Under the pieces are notes generated by a model that saw only the letters and a program-made list of their open reading frames with translations, had not been told where the DNA came from and ran no database searches. Position numbers and translations under genes: made by a program. Positions 11,276 to 22,674 of a stretch of 64,000 bases of DNA are shown one piece after another. This stretch comes from Silene latifolia (taxonomy: Eukaryota > Streptophyta > Magnoliopsida > Caryophyllales > Caryophyllaceae), in NCBI RefSeq assembly GCF_048544455.1, contig NC_133538.1:25191469-25255468 (forward strand), given 5' to 3'. Each line of letters starts with the position of its first letter. Position 1 is the first letter of the stretch.

Positions 11276-12027
11276 GTCCTCACAAGTGTGTGTGCGATAA
11301 CCGATTCTCATATCCTAAAATTTCTCCCACTTAATGTAAAACAATTTGCAAAATCCGTATCTGCAAAGGTCGTATTTTACAAGTGATCAATATCAAGAGT
11401 GGTTTTCCCGACTAGAGAGTAACTTAACTGATAAACGAATCATCATTCGAGCATGGCCATGCATTTCAGTTACAACTCCTCGAGTGGCCCTGAGAAATAA
11501 CTAAACCTGATAAAGGTTGGATATTTTCTTCAACTCGAATCCTGCAGATTTAAGCACAGTATGAAATGACCCAGAAAAAATCTGCTTAGCCTCCTGTTAC
11601 GGTCGACCATGAGAAAGAAACCAAAGTCACCCAAAAACTGCCTTAATCTCAAGAGATAGTCGATAGTAAACAGAATCGACTCTAGGAACACAATGGACGT
11701 CCAATCCACGACCTGACACCGAATATTTTTAAACATTTAGGACTCCATTACGTTGTCACAATTGTCCTACGAGGGATTGTTATAACTCGCATCTGTGATC
11801 GATCAGCCAACCGTTTGACTTATGGCTCGTTGAACCCACCATCAATCAACTTCACAAAATAATGACCAGAGTTATCAGCTCATGTAGGCGATTATGGACC
11901 AAAACAAATATAATTTAATTCAGTTCACTTTGTGGCGTTCAATGTTATCGTAGATTCCACATGAAAAACAAAATATGAAATAATACGATGAAGTTATAAA
12001 TGGCATATGAAAAAGAAAATGTATCGA
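11276..12027 (-). other. Element D 3' untranslated region
   Basis: Lies between the end of the RNase H remnant and the PPT. Only one short frame without a domain (11530-11736 minus). No other gene seen. Confidence 0.6.
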
Positions 12028-13560
12028 ATTCATAAGCAACTAGTACAACTCAGGAACACGTTTAATTCCCATGGAAATAACGTGCCCTTCATGCTTATCA
12101 TATTTCAACGGTTTAGTGAGAGGATCCGCGATGTTATCATCCGAAGCTATCTTGTCAATCATTATCTCCTCTTGCTCCACGTAATCACAGATCAGGTGAG
12201 CTTTCCGATGTACATGTCTAGACTTGTTGCTAGACTTAGGTTCCTTGGCCTGAAAGATGGCACCTCTATTGTCACTATAGATGGTGATTGGGTCATTCGA
12301 ACTAGGAACTATGGTTAGTCCTTATAAGAATTGACGCATCCATATAACTTCCTTTGCTGCTTTAGAAGCGGCATAGTACTCGGATTCAGTAGTAGAATCT
12401 GCTACAACTTCCTGTTTGGAACTTTTCCAGCTAACCGCAGCACCATTAAGAGTAAAAACGAATCCAGACTGAGATTTTGAATCATCTCGATCCGTTTGGA
12501 AGCTAGCATCTGCGTAACCGATTGCACATAGCTTAGTATCTCCTCCATAAGTCAATACCCAATCCTTAGTCCTCCATAGGTACTTAAGGATGTTTTTAAC
12601 ATCTATCCAGTGTGTTTCACCTGGATTGCCTTGGTACCGACTCGTCATACTCAATACATATGCCACGTCTGGACTTGTGCATATCATGGCATACATGATT
12701 GATCCTATGGCTGATGCATAAGGAACACGACTCATGCTTTCAACCCCTTCAGGTGTCTTGGGTGACTGAGACTTGCTCAAATGCATCACAGACGTCATTG
12801 GAAGGTTCCCCTTCTTGGAGTTGGTCATGCTGAACCTTTCAAGAATCTTATCTAAATAAGACTCCTGACTCAATGATAACATCCGTCGTGATCTATCTCG
12901 GTAGATACGGATTCCCAATATGCGTTGTGCCACACCCAGATCTTTCATCTGGAAATGGTTCTTCAACCATCCTTTTACCGAAGATAAAAGAGGAATGTCA
13001 TTCCCAATCAAGAGTATGTCATCGACATACAATATCAAGAAAACAATCTTGCTCCCACTCGACTTGATATATAAGCATGGTTCCTCGACCTATCGAGTGA
13101 AACTATACTCTTTTATCACCTGGTCGAAACGATGATTCCAACTCCGAGAAGCTTGGTTAAGTCCATAAATGGAACGCTTAAGCTTGCACACTTTCTTAGG
13201 ATTTTCAGGATTTATGAAACCTTCGAGTTGTACCATGTACAACTCCTCCTCCAAATAACCGTTTAAGAAGGCGGTTTTCACATCCATTTGCCAAATTTCA
13301 TAGTCATGAAAAGCGGCAATCGCTAAGATTATCCGAATGGAACGCAGCATAACTACGGGTGCAAAAATTTCATCATAATGCAATCCGTGTACTTGAGCGA
13401 AACCTTTTGCCACTAGTCGTGCCTTATAGGTATCTGGTTGCCCGTCTACAGAATGCTTTATTTTGTAAAGCCATTTGCACTGCAGAGGTCGTACCTTGTT
13501 AGGTAAATCAACAAGAACCCATACGTCATTCTCAAACATGGAGTCCATCTCGGATTGCAT
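12028..13560 (-). pseudogene. Element D reverse transcriptase and RNase H (broken)
   Basis: Copies element RNA into DNA in the virus-like particle. Frame 13560-13090 holds the Copia RT start (WLYKIK, YKARLVAKGF, MDVKTAFLNGYLEEELYM). A TAG at 13087-13089 breaks it, and the same frame continues into 13038-12322 with the catalytic YVDDILL box, a GSIMYAM motif and the RNase H segment YADASFQTDRDD. After a stop at 12322-12324 the RNase H C-terminus (SDNRGAIFQAKEP...SRHVHRKAHLI) can be read on to about 12028. Two stops inside otherwise recognisable protein mean this copy cannot make full RT. Confidence 0.9.
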
Positions 13561-13564
13561 GGCT

Positions 13565-15313
13565 TCAAGCCATAGCTTGGGAGTCGGAACAGGTCATGAC
13601 ACCTTTATAGGTAGCGGGTTCATTACTCTCAAGGAGTAAAACGTCATTTTCCTCGACCATACCAATGTATCTATCTGGAGGATTAGAGACTCTACCCGAC
13701 ATTCTAGGTTCCTGGGGAATGTTAACCGTATCATTAGTTGAAGGAACATCTTCCTCCAACCGTTCCTCGGTTGTTGGTTCTTGAATCTCCGACAACTCGA
13801 AGGTTCTATTACTTGTATTGTTCTCGAGAAGTTCTTTCTCTAAGAACTTAGCACTAGCCGCAACAAAAACTTGATGTTCGGTAGGCGAATAGAAGTAATG
13901 ACCAAATATTCATTTTGCATAACCAATAAAGTATGTCTTGACCGATCACGGGCCGAGCTTATCCTCGTGTCTCCACTTGACATAAGCCTCGCAGCCCCAA
14001 ACCCGAATAAAGGACAAGTTATGGACCGTTCCCTTCCACATTTCATATGGAGTCTTGTCGACAACTTTAGACGGACTTCGGTTAAATATAAGAGCAGCTG
14101 ACAAAAGAGAAAAACCCCATAATGAATCACGTACTACCGTGTGACTCATCATGGATCGAGCCATATCAAGTAGTGTTCGATTTCTCCATTCGGACACACC
14201 ATTTAATTGAGGTGTTCCAGGTGGAGTTAACTGTAAAACTATTCCACAATCTTTAAGGTGTTGATCAAACTCATTTGAAAGATATTCGCCACCCCGATCT
14301 GAACGGAGTGCTTTAACCTTTCTTCCCAGTTGGTTCTCAACCTTATTATGGTATTCCTTGAATTTTTCAAAGGACTCACTTTTATGCTTCATTAAGTAGA
14401 CATATCCGTATCTACTCAAATCATCCGTGAAAGTGATAAAATATCTATAGCCGTCTCTTGTGGTGATTGACATAGGTCCACATACATCAGTATGTAGGAG
14501 TCCTAATAGGTCATTAGCGCGCATTCCAACACCTTTGAAGGAAATTCGAGTCATTTTGCCGATAAGACATGATTCACACGTGCCAAATGAAGAAAAATCA
14601 AATGTGGGAATAGTCCCATTCTCGATGAGTTTCTTTACATGTTTTTCATTTATGTGTCCCATTCGACAATGCCATAGATAAGTTTGATCTTTGTCACCAA
14701 CCTTTAATTTCTTATTATTCACATGTAATATATCTATGGTTTGATCTAAGATATAAATTCTATTCATGGAAACTGCTTTGCCATAAACCATTTCATTAAA
14801 AGAGAAAATACAGCTATTGTCCTTTATTGAAAATGAAAAACCGTCTTTATCAAGTACGGAAATAGAAATAATGTTCTTAGATAAACTGGGTACATAGTAA
14901 CAGTTATATAAATATAACTCAAAACCACTCGGGAGCTGGATTACATATGTTCCCTTTGAGACTGCAGCAACTCTTACTCCATTCCCGACTCGCAGGTCCA
15001 CATCACCCTTTGCGAGAGGTGTGATGTGTTTTAGGCCCTGCAAATGATTACACAGATGAGAACCACAACCACAACCAGTATCAAGTACCCAAGTTCCAAA
15101 ACTTGCATGGTTAATCTCAATCATATGAATATAAGATGACATACCAACAGGAGTGACGTGGCCTGCTTTTATGTCCTCACGGTACACGGGACAGTTCCTC
15201 CTCCAATGCCCAGTCTTGTGACAATGGTGGCACTCCACGTTACCGCCCTTGCTCTTTTCTTTTCCTTGTGAGCCACTAGTCTCACCAGGCCCACTCTTAC
15301 CATTTCCTGACAT
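13565..15313 (-). pseudogene. Element D nucleocapsid, protease and integrase (broken)
   Basis: Frame 15313-13946 starts with a CCHC knuckle CHHCHKTGHWRRNC, then the protease motif LDTGCGCGSH (usual Copia form DSGCS.H). Next is the pre-integrase HHCC zinc finger (HCRMGHI...CESCLIGK), and the rve integrase core with Asp in HTDVCGP, Asp in LRSDRGGEY and Glu in the WRNRTL region, all visible. In-frame stops occur near 13943 and 13910, yet the same frame resumes to 13565 with the linker typical before RT (PRMSGRVSNPPDRYIG). A frameshift near 13570 separates it from RT. Confidence 0.9.
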
Positions 15314-15336
15314 CTTAAACTTTGGCTTTTCTACAG

Positions 15337-16065
15337 TTAGGTCGCCGTGAGCTTTGCCCTTACCCTTATTTTGTTGGAAATCATGAGAACATCTTGCTTC
15401 ATGCTCCCACTAAATTTCATATCCTTCTCGGTCTGTACGAGAAGTGAGTGTAGCTCATGAGGACTTTTCTTCATGTCATTCATATAGTAATTTGCCCTGA
15501 ATAGGGCAAAACCATCATGAAGTGAATGAAGCATACGGTCAATGACTATGCTCTCACTGATTTTGCAATCAAGTGCCTCCAGCTTCTCGACATTCTCAAT
15601 CATGTTAAGAATGTGTGGGCTAACCGGTAGGCCCTTCTGGAGTTTCGCATCAAAGAAGCGACAGGTATGCTCATAAGTAACGACTATCCGTGCTTTTGAG
15701 AACTCAGTAGTGAGCGTGGTGAAAATCTTGTTTGCACCATACGCTATGAAGCGTCTTTGCAAATTGGTTTCCATTGCAAAAATGAGTACGTTCTTTATCG
15801 CACCCGCTTCCATGATGAAGTCACTATAAGCAAGTGACTCGTTAGCTCTTGCATTGGGGCCTGGGTTTGGCGGTATTGGCTCGGTTAAGTACTTGAGCTT
15901 ACCGTCAGCAATGGCAGCATTCCGTAATGATGCCTCCCAGTCCGCAAAGTTGGACCCGTCATTCTTCAGTCGTGTGAACTGATTCATGTGGTCCATGAAA
16001 GCTTTGAGCCAGGACTCGCTTCCAAGTGTGGCACTTGGCATAGGGATATCATTATTTCCAGCCAT
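15337..16065 (-). pseudogene. Element D gag, N-terminal part
   Basis: 242-residue frame starting MAGNNDIPMPS with a UBN2-type Copia gag domain (FADWEASLRNAAIADGKL; FFDAKLQKGLPVSPHI; DRMLHSLHDGF). It forms the particle shell. A small insertion near 15370 moves the ribosome out of frame just before the knuckle-bearing part (15313 onward), so gag and pol are no longer joined. The first ATG after the leader was taken as start. Confidence 0.85.
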
Positions 16066-17990
16066 TTGTTGTAAGCAGTATTATCAATATAAAACAAATT
16101 CTACACTGCGAAAAGGAAAAAAAATATAATAAGCATACTCATCGATATGATTTAAGTCTAATGCAATACTGTTATAACGCGAAGACTCAAGCATTTATAC
16201 AATTGACCTTCCTCAAGAATTTTATAAATGATCCCAAGACTCAATTATATGTAAATTGATAAGCCAACCTTTTGGCTATTTCTACTTTTAGAATTGTTGG
16301 TTGATAAATTTCTGTAAATTCTATCTATAGTCCATCATAATCTGGAGAAACTCTTCGGATTATAATGTTGAAGTAAACTAAGTCAACACAAACTACTTAA
16401 CCAATGTAGAAGGGGTCATATGGAGAGTAAAGTCCTATATGCCTCCCGACGAAGAAGGGATTCATAGCTGTTTGGCCTAGAAAGACTAGTCTGAATTTCA
16501 GTTTTAGAGGAAGATCCCATAAACTTTATTTTAATTCATTTTAAGTGAACTAATATCTAGCATGCGAGAATGAATAAACTAAGATGATGTCTTAAAATTG
16601 TGTGACATCTTTATGTCCATGATGACTAATATCAAACTATATGAGTCAATTTTCATGCATTTAAGTAGGTGGTTTGGTTTAGGCGGAATATGATGCACTC
16701 ACTATGAAGCGAAGAAAAGCAATAAGAATGGAAAAACGTAAAACAAAATAAAGTCCTAGTGTGGCCTATCTACCAAAATGAACATAAATACAACTTTGGA
16801 ATCCTTCCTAGGACCCGAGAAGCTTGTCTTGATGTTCCATCTTGGTCCATGTAGCGGGAGTGAGCATTCCAATCTCCATCTTTAGTCCTCTCAAAATTAC
16901 AATTAATAAATTACAAAATAAACTTATTTACATTCTAATTTCAAAACCATAATACTAAAGAAAACCAAAGGAGATACGAGATCTCAAAATTACATTAAAA
17001 TTATGTTTCCATCATTACGAAAACATAATTAACTAAGGCCACACTAGGTAATACATATTACAACCGATTGCAAAAAAAAAAACCGTAAAAAAACCATTCA
17101 ATCGATTCACACAACTAAATAAAAATGCATCAACTATAAATTAACCATTCAAGACATAATTCCTTAATTATGTAGAGTAATTTATCCAAAACCACCTATT
17201 TTATAATTATCAAAATTATGTGACAATTCCTCAATTACTCACACTAATTCCAATCTTAATTCACATTAGCTAGTGATATGAATTAATCCAACAATATTTT
17301 AAACCTCTTTAAAATAATTGGGTATCTTTAATTTGTGAACTTTTTCACAACAAACAATCATACATTATAAATAATGTATAAAGATTATTGGCCAAAAATA
17401 AACAATTTTTTTTTTTATAAATAACTCTCGGTAATCATCCCAAAAACAAAAAACCGTTTTTTTTTCTCTTTCGACATTTAGCCCTAAAAATCGTAAAAAA
17501 AAATTAGTTTTTTTTTTTTCTGCTAAAGCTCTCGGCTGAATTAAAAAACGAAAACAGCCCTTTTTTTTAAAGCTCTCGGCTGACAGCCCAATAATTTGTT
17601 TAAAGTTGCTATTAGAACAAGATTGGCATAATCATCAACATTCAAATTAATGAATCATGATCCTTAAACAACAATTTAACATTATGTGTGCCAAAAACTA
17701 TATAGCAAAAACAAATAATCATCATTAATCAAAACACCATTTACATTTCAATTTAATTTTTTTATTAAATCAAAACATCTACAAATTTATCATACTATCA
17801 TCTTAACAAATTAAAACAACAATATGAATAAATCAAAAGGAACAAAAACATCAAAAACAAAAACAAAAATCATCTTGGCAAAAAAAAAAATTGCTCTCGG
17901 CAAAAAAACTCACGGTCGATTTTTTTTTTCTTTTCAAAAATATTTTTGTTTAAATCCATTTATGAAAATCATATAAAATAATTTTGTGGC
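16066..17990 (-). other. Element D 5' leader
   Basis: 1.9 kb of AT-rich DNA between PBS and gag without coding capacity. It has homopolymer A/T runs of 8-12 bases near 17075, 17410, 17460, 17500, 17515 and 17880, and four copies of CTCTCGG (about 17425, 17530, 17572, 17893), each flanked by A or T tracts. Confidence 0.6.
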
Positions 17991-18006
17991 CTATGCTCTG
18001 ATACCA
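17991..18006 (-). promoter_or_regulatory. Element D primer binding site (tRNA-iMet)
   Basis: Minus-strand TGGTATCAGAGCATAG, two bases inside the LTR end at 18009. TGGTATCAGAGC is the usual Copia initiator-methionine tRNA primer site. Confidence 0.9.
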
Positions 18007-18008
18007 CT

Positions 18009-19072
18009 TGTGGGTAATAACGGTATATTTCATCAAGAAAAATTCGGATTATAACGAATTATGATATATGAAATTACTAGTCATAAACGAATTGCATAAA
18101 CAAAAGAATAGAGATTTAGAATTAACCTTTGGTCCTAGCAATTTGGCCTAAAAACAATATCGAAATCGATATTCTCCTAATTATTGCACCCAAAATGCTT
18201 TGAGAAAATGCCCTTGTTCTTGCTAGAAAGAGATCCCTAAAATTGATAATTATTTTTAGGGTTTTTGTTTTGTGATGAGAGAATTAGGTCAAAAGTTGAG
18301 TGAGAAAAATGATCTCCCTTCTCATCTATTATAACCGAAAAAGGAGAGAAAAAGGGGAGATATTTTTCTTCCTTTTTTTTCTTGTTTGACCGAGTGAACA
18401 CCAAAACAAATAAGGATATAATCTTCTTATTTTTGGTTGTTGTCTTATTGTATATAATGTGTATTATTATCAATTGTCATATATGTTGTCCCGTATTAAT
18501 AAGTCCACACACAACAGTTTGCAGTCGATTCATTAATACTGGTCCGTCATCAATTATTATGACAATATCGTAATATATATACATTAACTATAAATATAAC
18601 ATATTTATAATTTGCTAATTAAATATAACTGGTTACGTTTAATTAGGAATTAACATCTTAATTCGTTTAAGCTAACATTATATACATTAATTAAATATAA
18701 CAGTTTATATTCAATTTACGAATTAACAGTTAATTCGTCTCAGCGAATATTATTTAATTGTATTAAATAATCGTCTCATCATCACATTGACTAACCCTTT
18801 AGTCAAATACATGGACTAACCTTTTAGTCATATAAGTCATCAATGTTATCATATTTTCATACAATCACATCTCTCAAACACATCTTTTAGGTGTGACTTT
18901 TAGGGACCAGTTGATCACCGCCATCAGTATGATAATAACGTCAAACTTATAGCAAGCCAACCGTTATTAGATAAACGTTAATCAAGTGATAAAATACTAA
19001 GTATACCCTTGTGAACCTATAAGAGATTTATATACGTTATCACACTAACTGTGGAGGACACAAGCTCCAACA
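18009..19072 (-). repeat. Element D 5' LTR
   Basis: 1064 bp, same length as the 3' LTR. Ends TGTTGG (outer, minus strand) and CCCACA (inner). Followed at 19073-19077 by aaagt, the target duplication, then by the rest of element B's 3' LTR. Confidence 0.93.
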
Positions 19073-19077
19073 AAAGT

Positions 19078-19174
19078 AGCATATTCGGGGCATTTCGTAG
19101 CATAAAACTACGATAATAGCATAGAAATACGTGCATAAAAAGGCCTAAAAGGACTATATAAAATGCACGTATCA
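19078..19174 (-). repeat. Element B 3' LTR, second part
   Basis: 97 bp that complete the LTR interrupted at 10200. It matches 23926-24022 at the 5' LTR and ends ...GCACGTATCA. The minus-strand PPT GGTTTGGTTTGGGGATATT lies at 19175-19193. Confidence 0.93.
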
Positions 19175-19193
19175 AATATCCCCAAACCAAACC

Positions 19194-21460
19194 TTTACTC
19201 GTCCTCGAGTAAACTAAATGCAAACTAATGGAACGGAATAGATAACTCAGAGCTAGCTACAAATGCCCACTTGAAGCAATTTAACGCAAGCAAACTAATG
19301 CTTATAGCAAAGCAGTCATATGCAAACGAGTTATAAGATGTTCATAATAAAGCTGAACCGTCGACCTTGCAAGACCTTTAATATTGGACTCTCACGGGTC
19401 ACTCTTCTCTCATGAAGCAAAGGGTAAACATATATATATGTAAGAGAGAAAGAAATATAGTTGATCACCTAAACTACGACCCACATAAATATGCATGCAA
19501 CTAATATGATAGACAATTGTAGCTACCGTACATACATTCCAACCAAACAAGGTCCGTCACAGCCGAGGGCTTACAAAAGTATGGTAAAGTGAGGCAATGG
19601 GTAAGAAAAGGCAAAACATTTATGGGAATGTGGAGGTATAGGCGGCCAAGCTAGTACCTAAACAAAACCATATAACATCCATTTCCAACTCAATTATGAA
19701 TTAAGCACATATTCCCTTCATTTGGCACAAAACTCACCAAACCGAACTGAAAATACTCCTCAATAAATGTAAATAAATCATAGGAGTGAAACCGTCTCAT
19801 CAGACAACATCTTTTTTATCTTTTTTTTTCGGTTTCTTTCTTTCATCATTTTTCTTTTTTTTTTTCAATTTTTTTCTTTTTCTTTTTCTTCTTTTTCTTT
19901 TTCACGTTTTTTTATAATTTTTTCTTCATCCTCCCTTTCTTCATTAAATACCAACTCTAATAATACAATACAAGCCAAACTCAGCACAATGAAATATATA
20001 CCACAAAACAATCTAAACTAACTTGACAAGGTAAGCTAAATTTGGATGTAGTTAAGGGTCAATAGGCAAATTTGGCTAATGTGGAGTTAAATGGGTAAAA
20101 ATGAAAGAAAGGGGAATGTAAGCACCACCCTGCATGTGACACCAACCACTAACCCGAATGTATGCATGCAAAAAGCAATTAAATTTCATATACATGCAAA
20201 TTGATGAACATGTTATGCAAGGAGTAACTACTCACAATCCTACATGAAACTGGTCACAAATGACACCAGTTTATAAGGCTCTAAATCTTAGAAATTATAA
20301 GTAGCTTGCTAAAATTTTCCGGTAAAGTCTATTCGTTCAGCTAAATTTTAACATTAACTCGTAGATATGCAAAAAGACAAAGCTAAAAAGATAATTAGTT
20401 TATGCAAGGTTTAAGCAAAAAGACAATTGCAGTGCAATTTCATCATCGAAATTGACCGTTCCGACTCAACCTATATGCAAAAATAAACGTGAAATTTAAA
20501 AATTTTCAAAATTTTCAATTTTCATGAGATTTTAGAAATTTATAAACAACAATGCAACCGGAAAAATTAAACGTGATAACAAAAATGCAATAAAAAGAAT
20601 ATGCAGACAAAAATATGGGTGCATAACCTCCCCAAACCAAACCGTACAATGCCCTCATTGTACTCACAGATAAGGAAAGGAACTGCAAACTAGAAAAGAA
20701 AAGGAGTGTAGATGCGGAAAGCTTACAAGAGTACGCGAAGAAGGGACCTCCCCAAACCAGCCAGCAACGTGGGAGGTCGCAAACAGCTGCCAAAACATCG
20801 TCACAGGAAGCTAAGCCAAGAAATGGCCATCTTAAAAAAGCTCGATCGAGGAAGATAGGGCACTCAATCAAAAGCTTCTCTTTGACGGGCACTCGATCGA
20901 GAAGAATATATACTCGATCGAGTAGAAACAGCAGCAAAATGGTTCGATCGAGTACAAAAAGCACTCGATCGAGCTATCCCCAATAAACTCCTGGAAAGAC
21001 GCAATAAAAACAGCCCGCAAAACTAACAAAGCAAGCATAACTGAAATAGTCTATGGTATGAAAACCAATTATTACAACGCAGAACTAAAATGAAAAGCAA
21101 TATTTGAAAAACAACTAAAAATAAAATCTCCGGGTTGCCTCTCGGGTAGCGCTAGTTTCAGTCAGGTCCCAGCTCGGCCTTCTTTTTCATCCAGCTACTC
21201 CAATCAGTCACAATCAAAACAACTCAAAGCTCTTAGCATGAGATCATATATCTGCGCATGTGCTACACAAGAGCATAAGTAGCACCATAATATAAAAATA
21301 AAATAGGAAATTGAAATGTGCATCCGTTTAAGCCTAACAAATTTCCTATGACATCTCCTAAATTTGTCCACAAAATATAGGAGCTCAGGAGAAATTATCA
21401 ATAATTCAAGGCTCCGTTTCTAATTAACAAGTTTGTGACGACAAGTACGGTGAAAAACTG
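19194..21460 (-). other. Element B 3' untranslated region
   Basis: No supportable gene. Contains a T-rich run at 19810-19930 and, at 20841-20973, a palindrome array (starts 20841, 20863, 20892, 20913, 20943, 20964). The minus-strand 149-residue frame 20515-20964 reads through that array and has no known domain. Organisation, including the CCTCCCCAAACCA blocks at 20626 and 20748, parallels the 3' region of elements A and C. Confidence 0.65.
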
Positions 21461-22495
21461 TTAAATTACTTGTCCAGCTAGGAGGGGTATCGCATTGAAA
21501 TACGAAGCATGAGTCAAATGAGGTAATGTACTATTTAAACAAACAATAATAAAATTATCGCTTACTACCTGGGGTGGGTTGCTCTCAATATGGGAATCAT
21601 TGACAAAAGAATGTATTACCTCATCCGTGCTAGGAACAATTACCGACTCAGATGCCTTCTTGTCACCCTCCTCTGTGGATTCCGTCTTGTAAATCGCAGC
21701 CTCAAGTGCATCCAAGTCGGCTTTGAAAAGGGAAGATTCACCGTATCCATTGTCTTCATAAAAATCATCGTCTAGAACGAACCCAAGTGACGTTGAATTG
21801 CTCTCTCTGGCCAAATCAGTCGATCGAGTAAAATTATTATTCGATCGAAGGCTTTCTTCCTGATTTTCACTCGATCGAGGACATTGAACTGCTCGATCGA
21901 ACGTTTTCTCTGATAATCTACTCAATCGAGCACTATTACTAGCTCGATCAAGTGATCTTTGCAGTGCATCGCATAAATCTTCATAACTCGCTTCATTTTC
22001 GGATAGATCTTCGTAATCCGAGTCATCCAAATCATTAATAACGCTAGGCAACTCGGGTCCTTCATGGGAAAGATCACTCTCGGTGTAGGTAAAGTATACC
22101 TTCTCTGGTTGCCTGCTATTCGACTCAGCAGCTAGCTGAGCTATTTGAGACTCAAGCTCAATGAGTTGAGCTTCTTTACATCTATTATCTTCTTGCACTC
22201 GGAATGCAAGTGCCTTCATCAAAGACTTTAGCTCAGCAATCTCTTCTTTCCGTTGAGGAGCTTGTTGTTGTGACGGCCAGACAAACAAAGGCTTTTGATA
22301 GCCTCGTTGATAGGGTAGATGTGGCGGCGCAACTACAGCGGAATGGCTAGCTCGTCTACGGTGCTTGAACGTGTAGACCTTGTCGTTCTCTGCCATGCAA
22401 ATAGCTGCATTGTGCCCAGCAGCACCACATCTCCCACAGTAAATCACCTGCTGTGCCATATAATGGAACATAGGTGATGGGTCAAAGGTACTCAA
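21461..22495 (-). CDS. Element B zinc-knuckle gag remnant
   Basis: Uninterrupted 344-residue frame. Residues about 20-31 form a nucleocapsid-type knuckle, CGRCGAAGHNAAIC. A proline/glutamine-rich linker follows (about 40-80), then a short coiled-coil-like stretch (LKSLMKALAFR...LESQIAQLAAES, about 88-122), which matches the ESQIAQLA motif of element A gag. The rest is acidic and contains peptides encoded by CTCGATCGAG repeats (ARLSRLSEK, FTRSTDLARES). The capsid domain and protease are missing, and a longer N-terminus may have been lost upstream. It may bind RNA; the function is inferred from the knuckle only. Confidence 0.6.
   Translation of the reverse strand: MSTFDPSPMFHYMAQQVIYCGRCGAAGHNAAICMAENDKVYTFKHRRRASHSAVVAPPHLPYQRGYQKPLFVWPSQQQAPQRKEEIAELKSLMKALAFRVQEDNRCKEAQLIELESQIAQLAAESNSRQPEKVYFTYTESDLSHEGPELPSVINDLDDSDYEDLSENEASYEDLCDALQRSLDRASNSARLSRLSEKTFDRAVQCPRSSENQEESLRSNNNFTRSTDLARESNSTSLGFVLDDDFYEDNGYGESSLFKADLDALEAAIYKTESTEEGDKKASESVIVPSTDEVIHSFVNDSHIESNPPQVVSDNFIIVCLNSTLPHLTHASYFNAIPLLAGQVI
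21819..21952. repeat. Palindrome array inside element B coding sequence
   Basis: Palindromes or near-palindromes start at 21819, 21840, 21870, 21892, 21921 and 21943: pairs 21-22 bp apart, repeating every 51 bp (17 codons), so the reading frame is kept. Confidence 0.88.
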
Positions 22496-22651
22496 GCCTT
22501 CCTTTTGACGATCTTTTACTGAGAACTGTCTAGGTAGGACCTGTAGGACCTATCAAAACAGCACTAAAGAAAAAGATGAGAACGGCCTCAAGGAATAAAT
22601 TCCTTGGGGCTAAAAACAGACAAAATTAAACAAGTAAATAAAATAGTTGCC

Positions 22652-22669
22652 TCCCCGGCAACGGCGCCA
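22652..22669 (-). promoter_or_regulatory. Element B primer binding site (tRNA-Asp)
   Basis: Minus-strand TGGCGCCGTTGCCGGGGA, identical to element A, five bases inside the LTR. Confidence 0.92.
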
Positions 22670-22674
22670 AAATC

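Larger units (their letters stand above)
10201..19072 (-). mobile_element. Element D: Ty1/Copia retrotransposon inserted in the LTR of element B
   Basis: 8872 bp, 1064-bp LTRs at both ends (10201-11264 and 18009-19072), duplication aaagt at 10196-10200 and 19073-19077. The minus-strand order is PBS (tRNA-iMet type), 1.9-kb leader, gag, protease, integrase, RT, RNase H, PPT, LTR, which is the Copia order with integrase before RT. RT and RNase H motifs resemble the Angela/TAR/Tork group; the exact lineage is not certain. LTRs differ by about 2-3% by eye. Pol is broken at several places. Confidence 0.95.
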
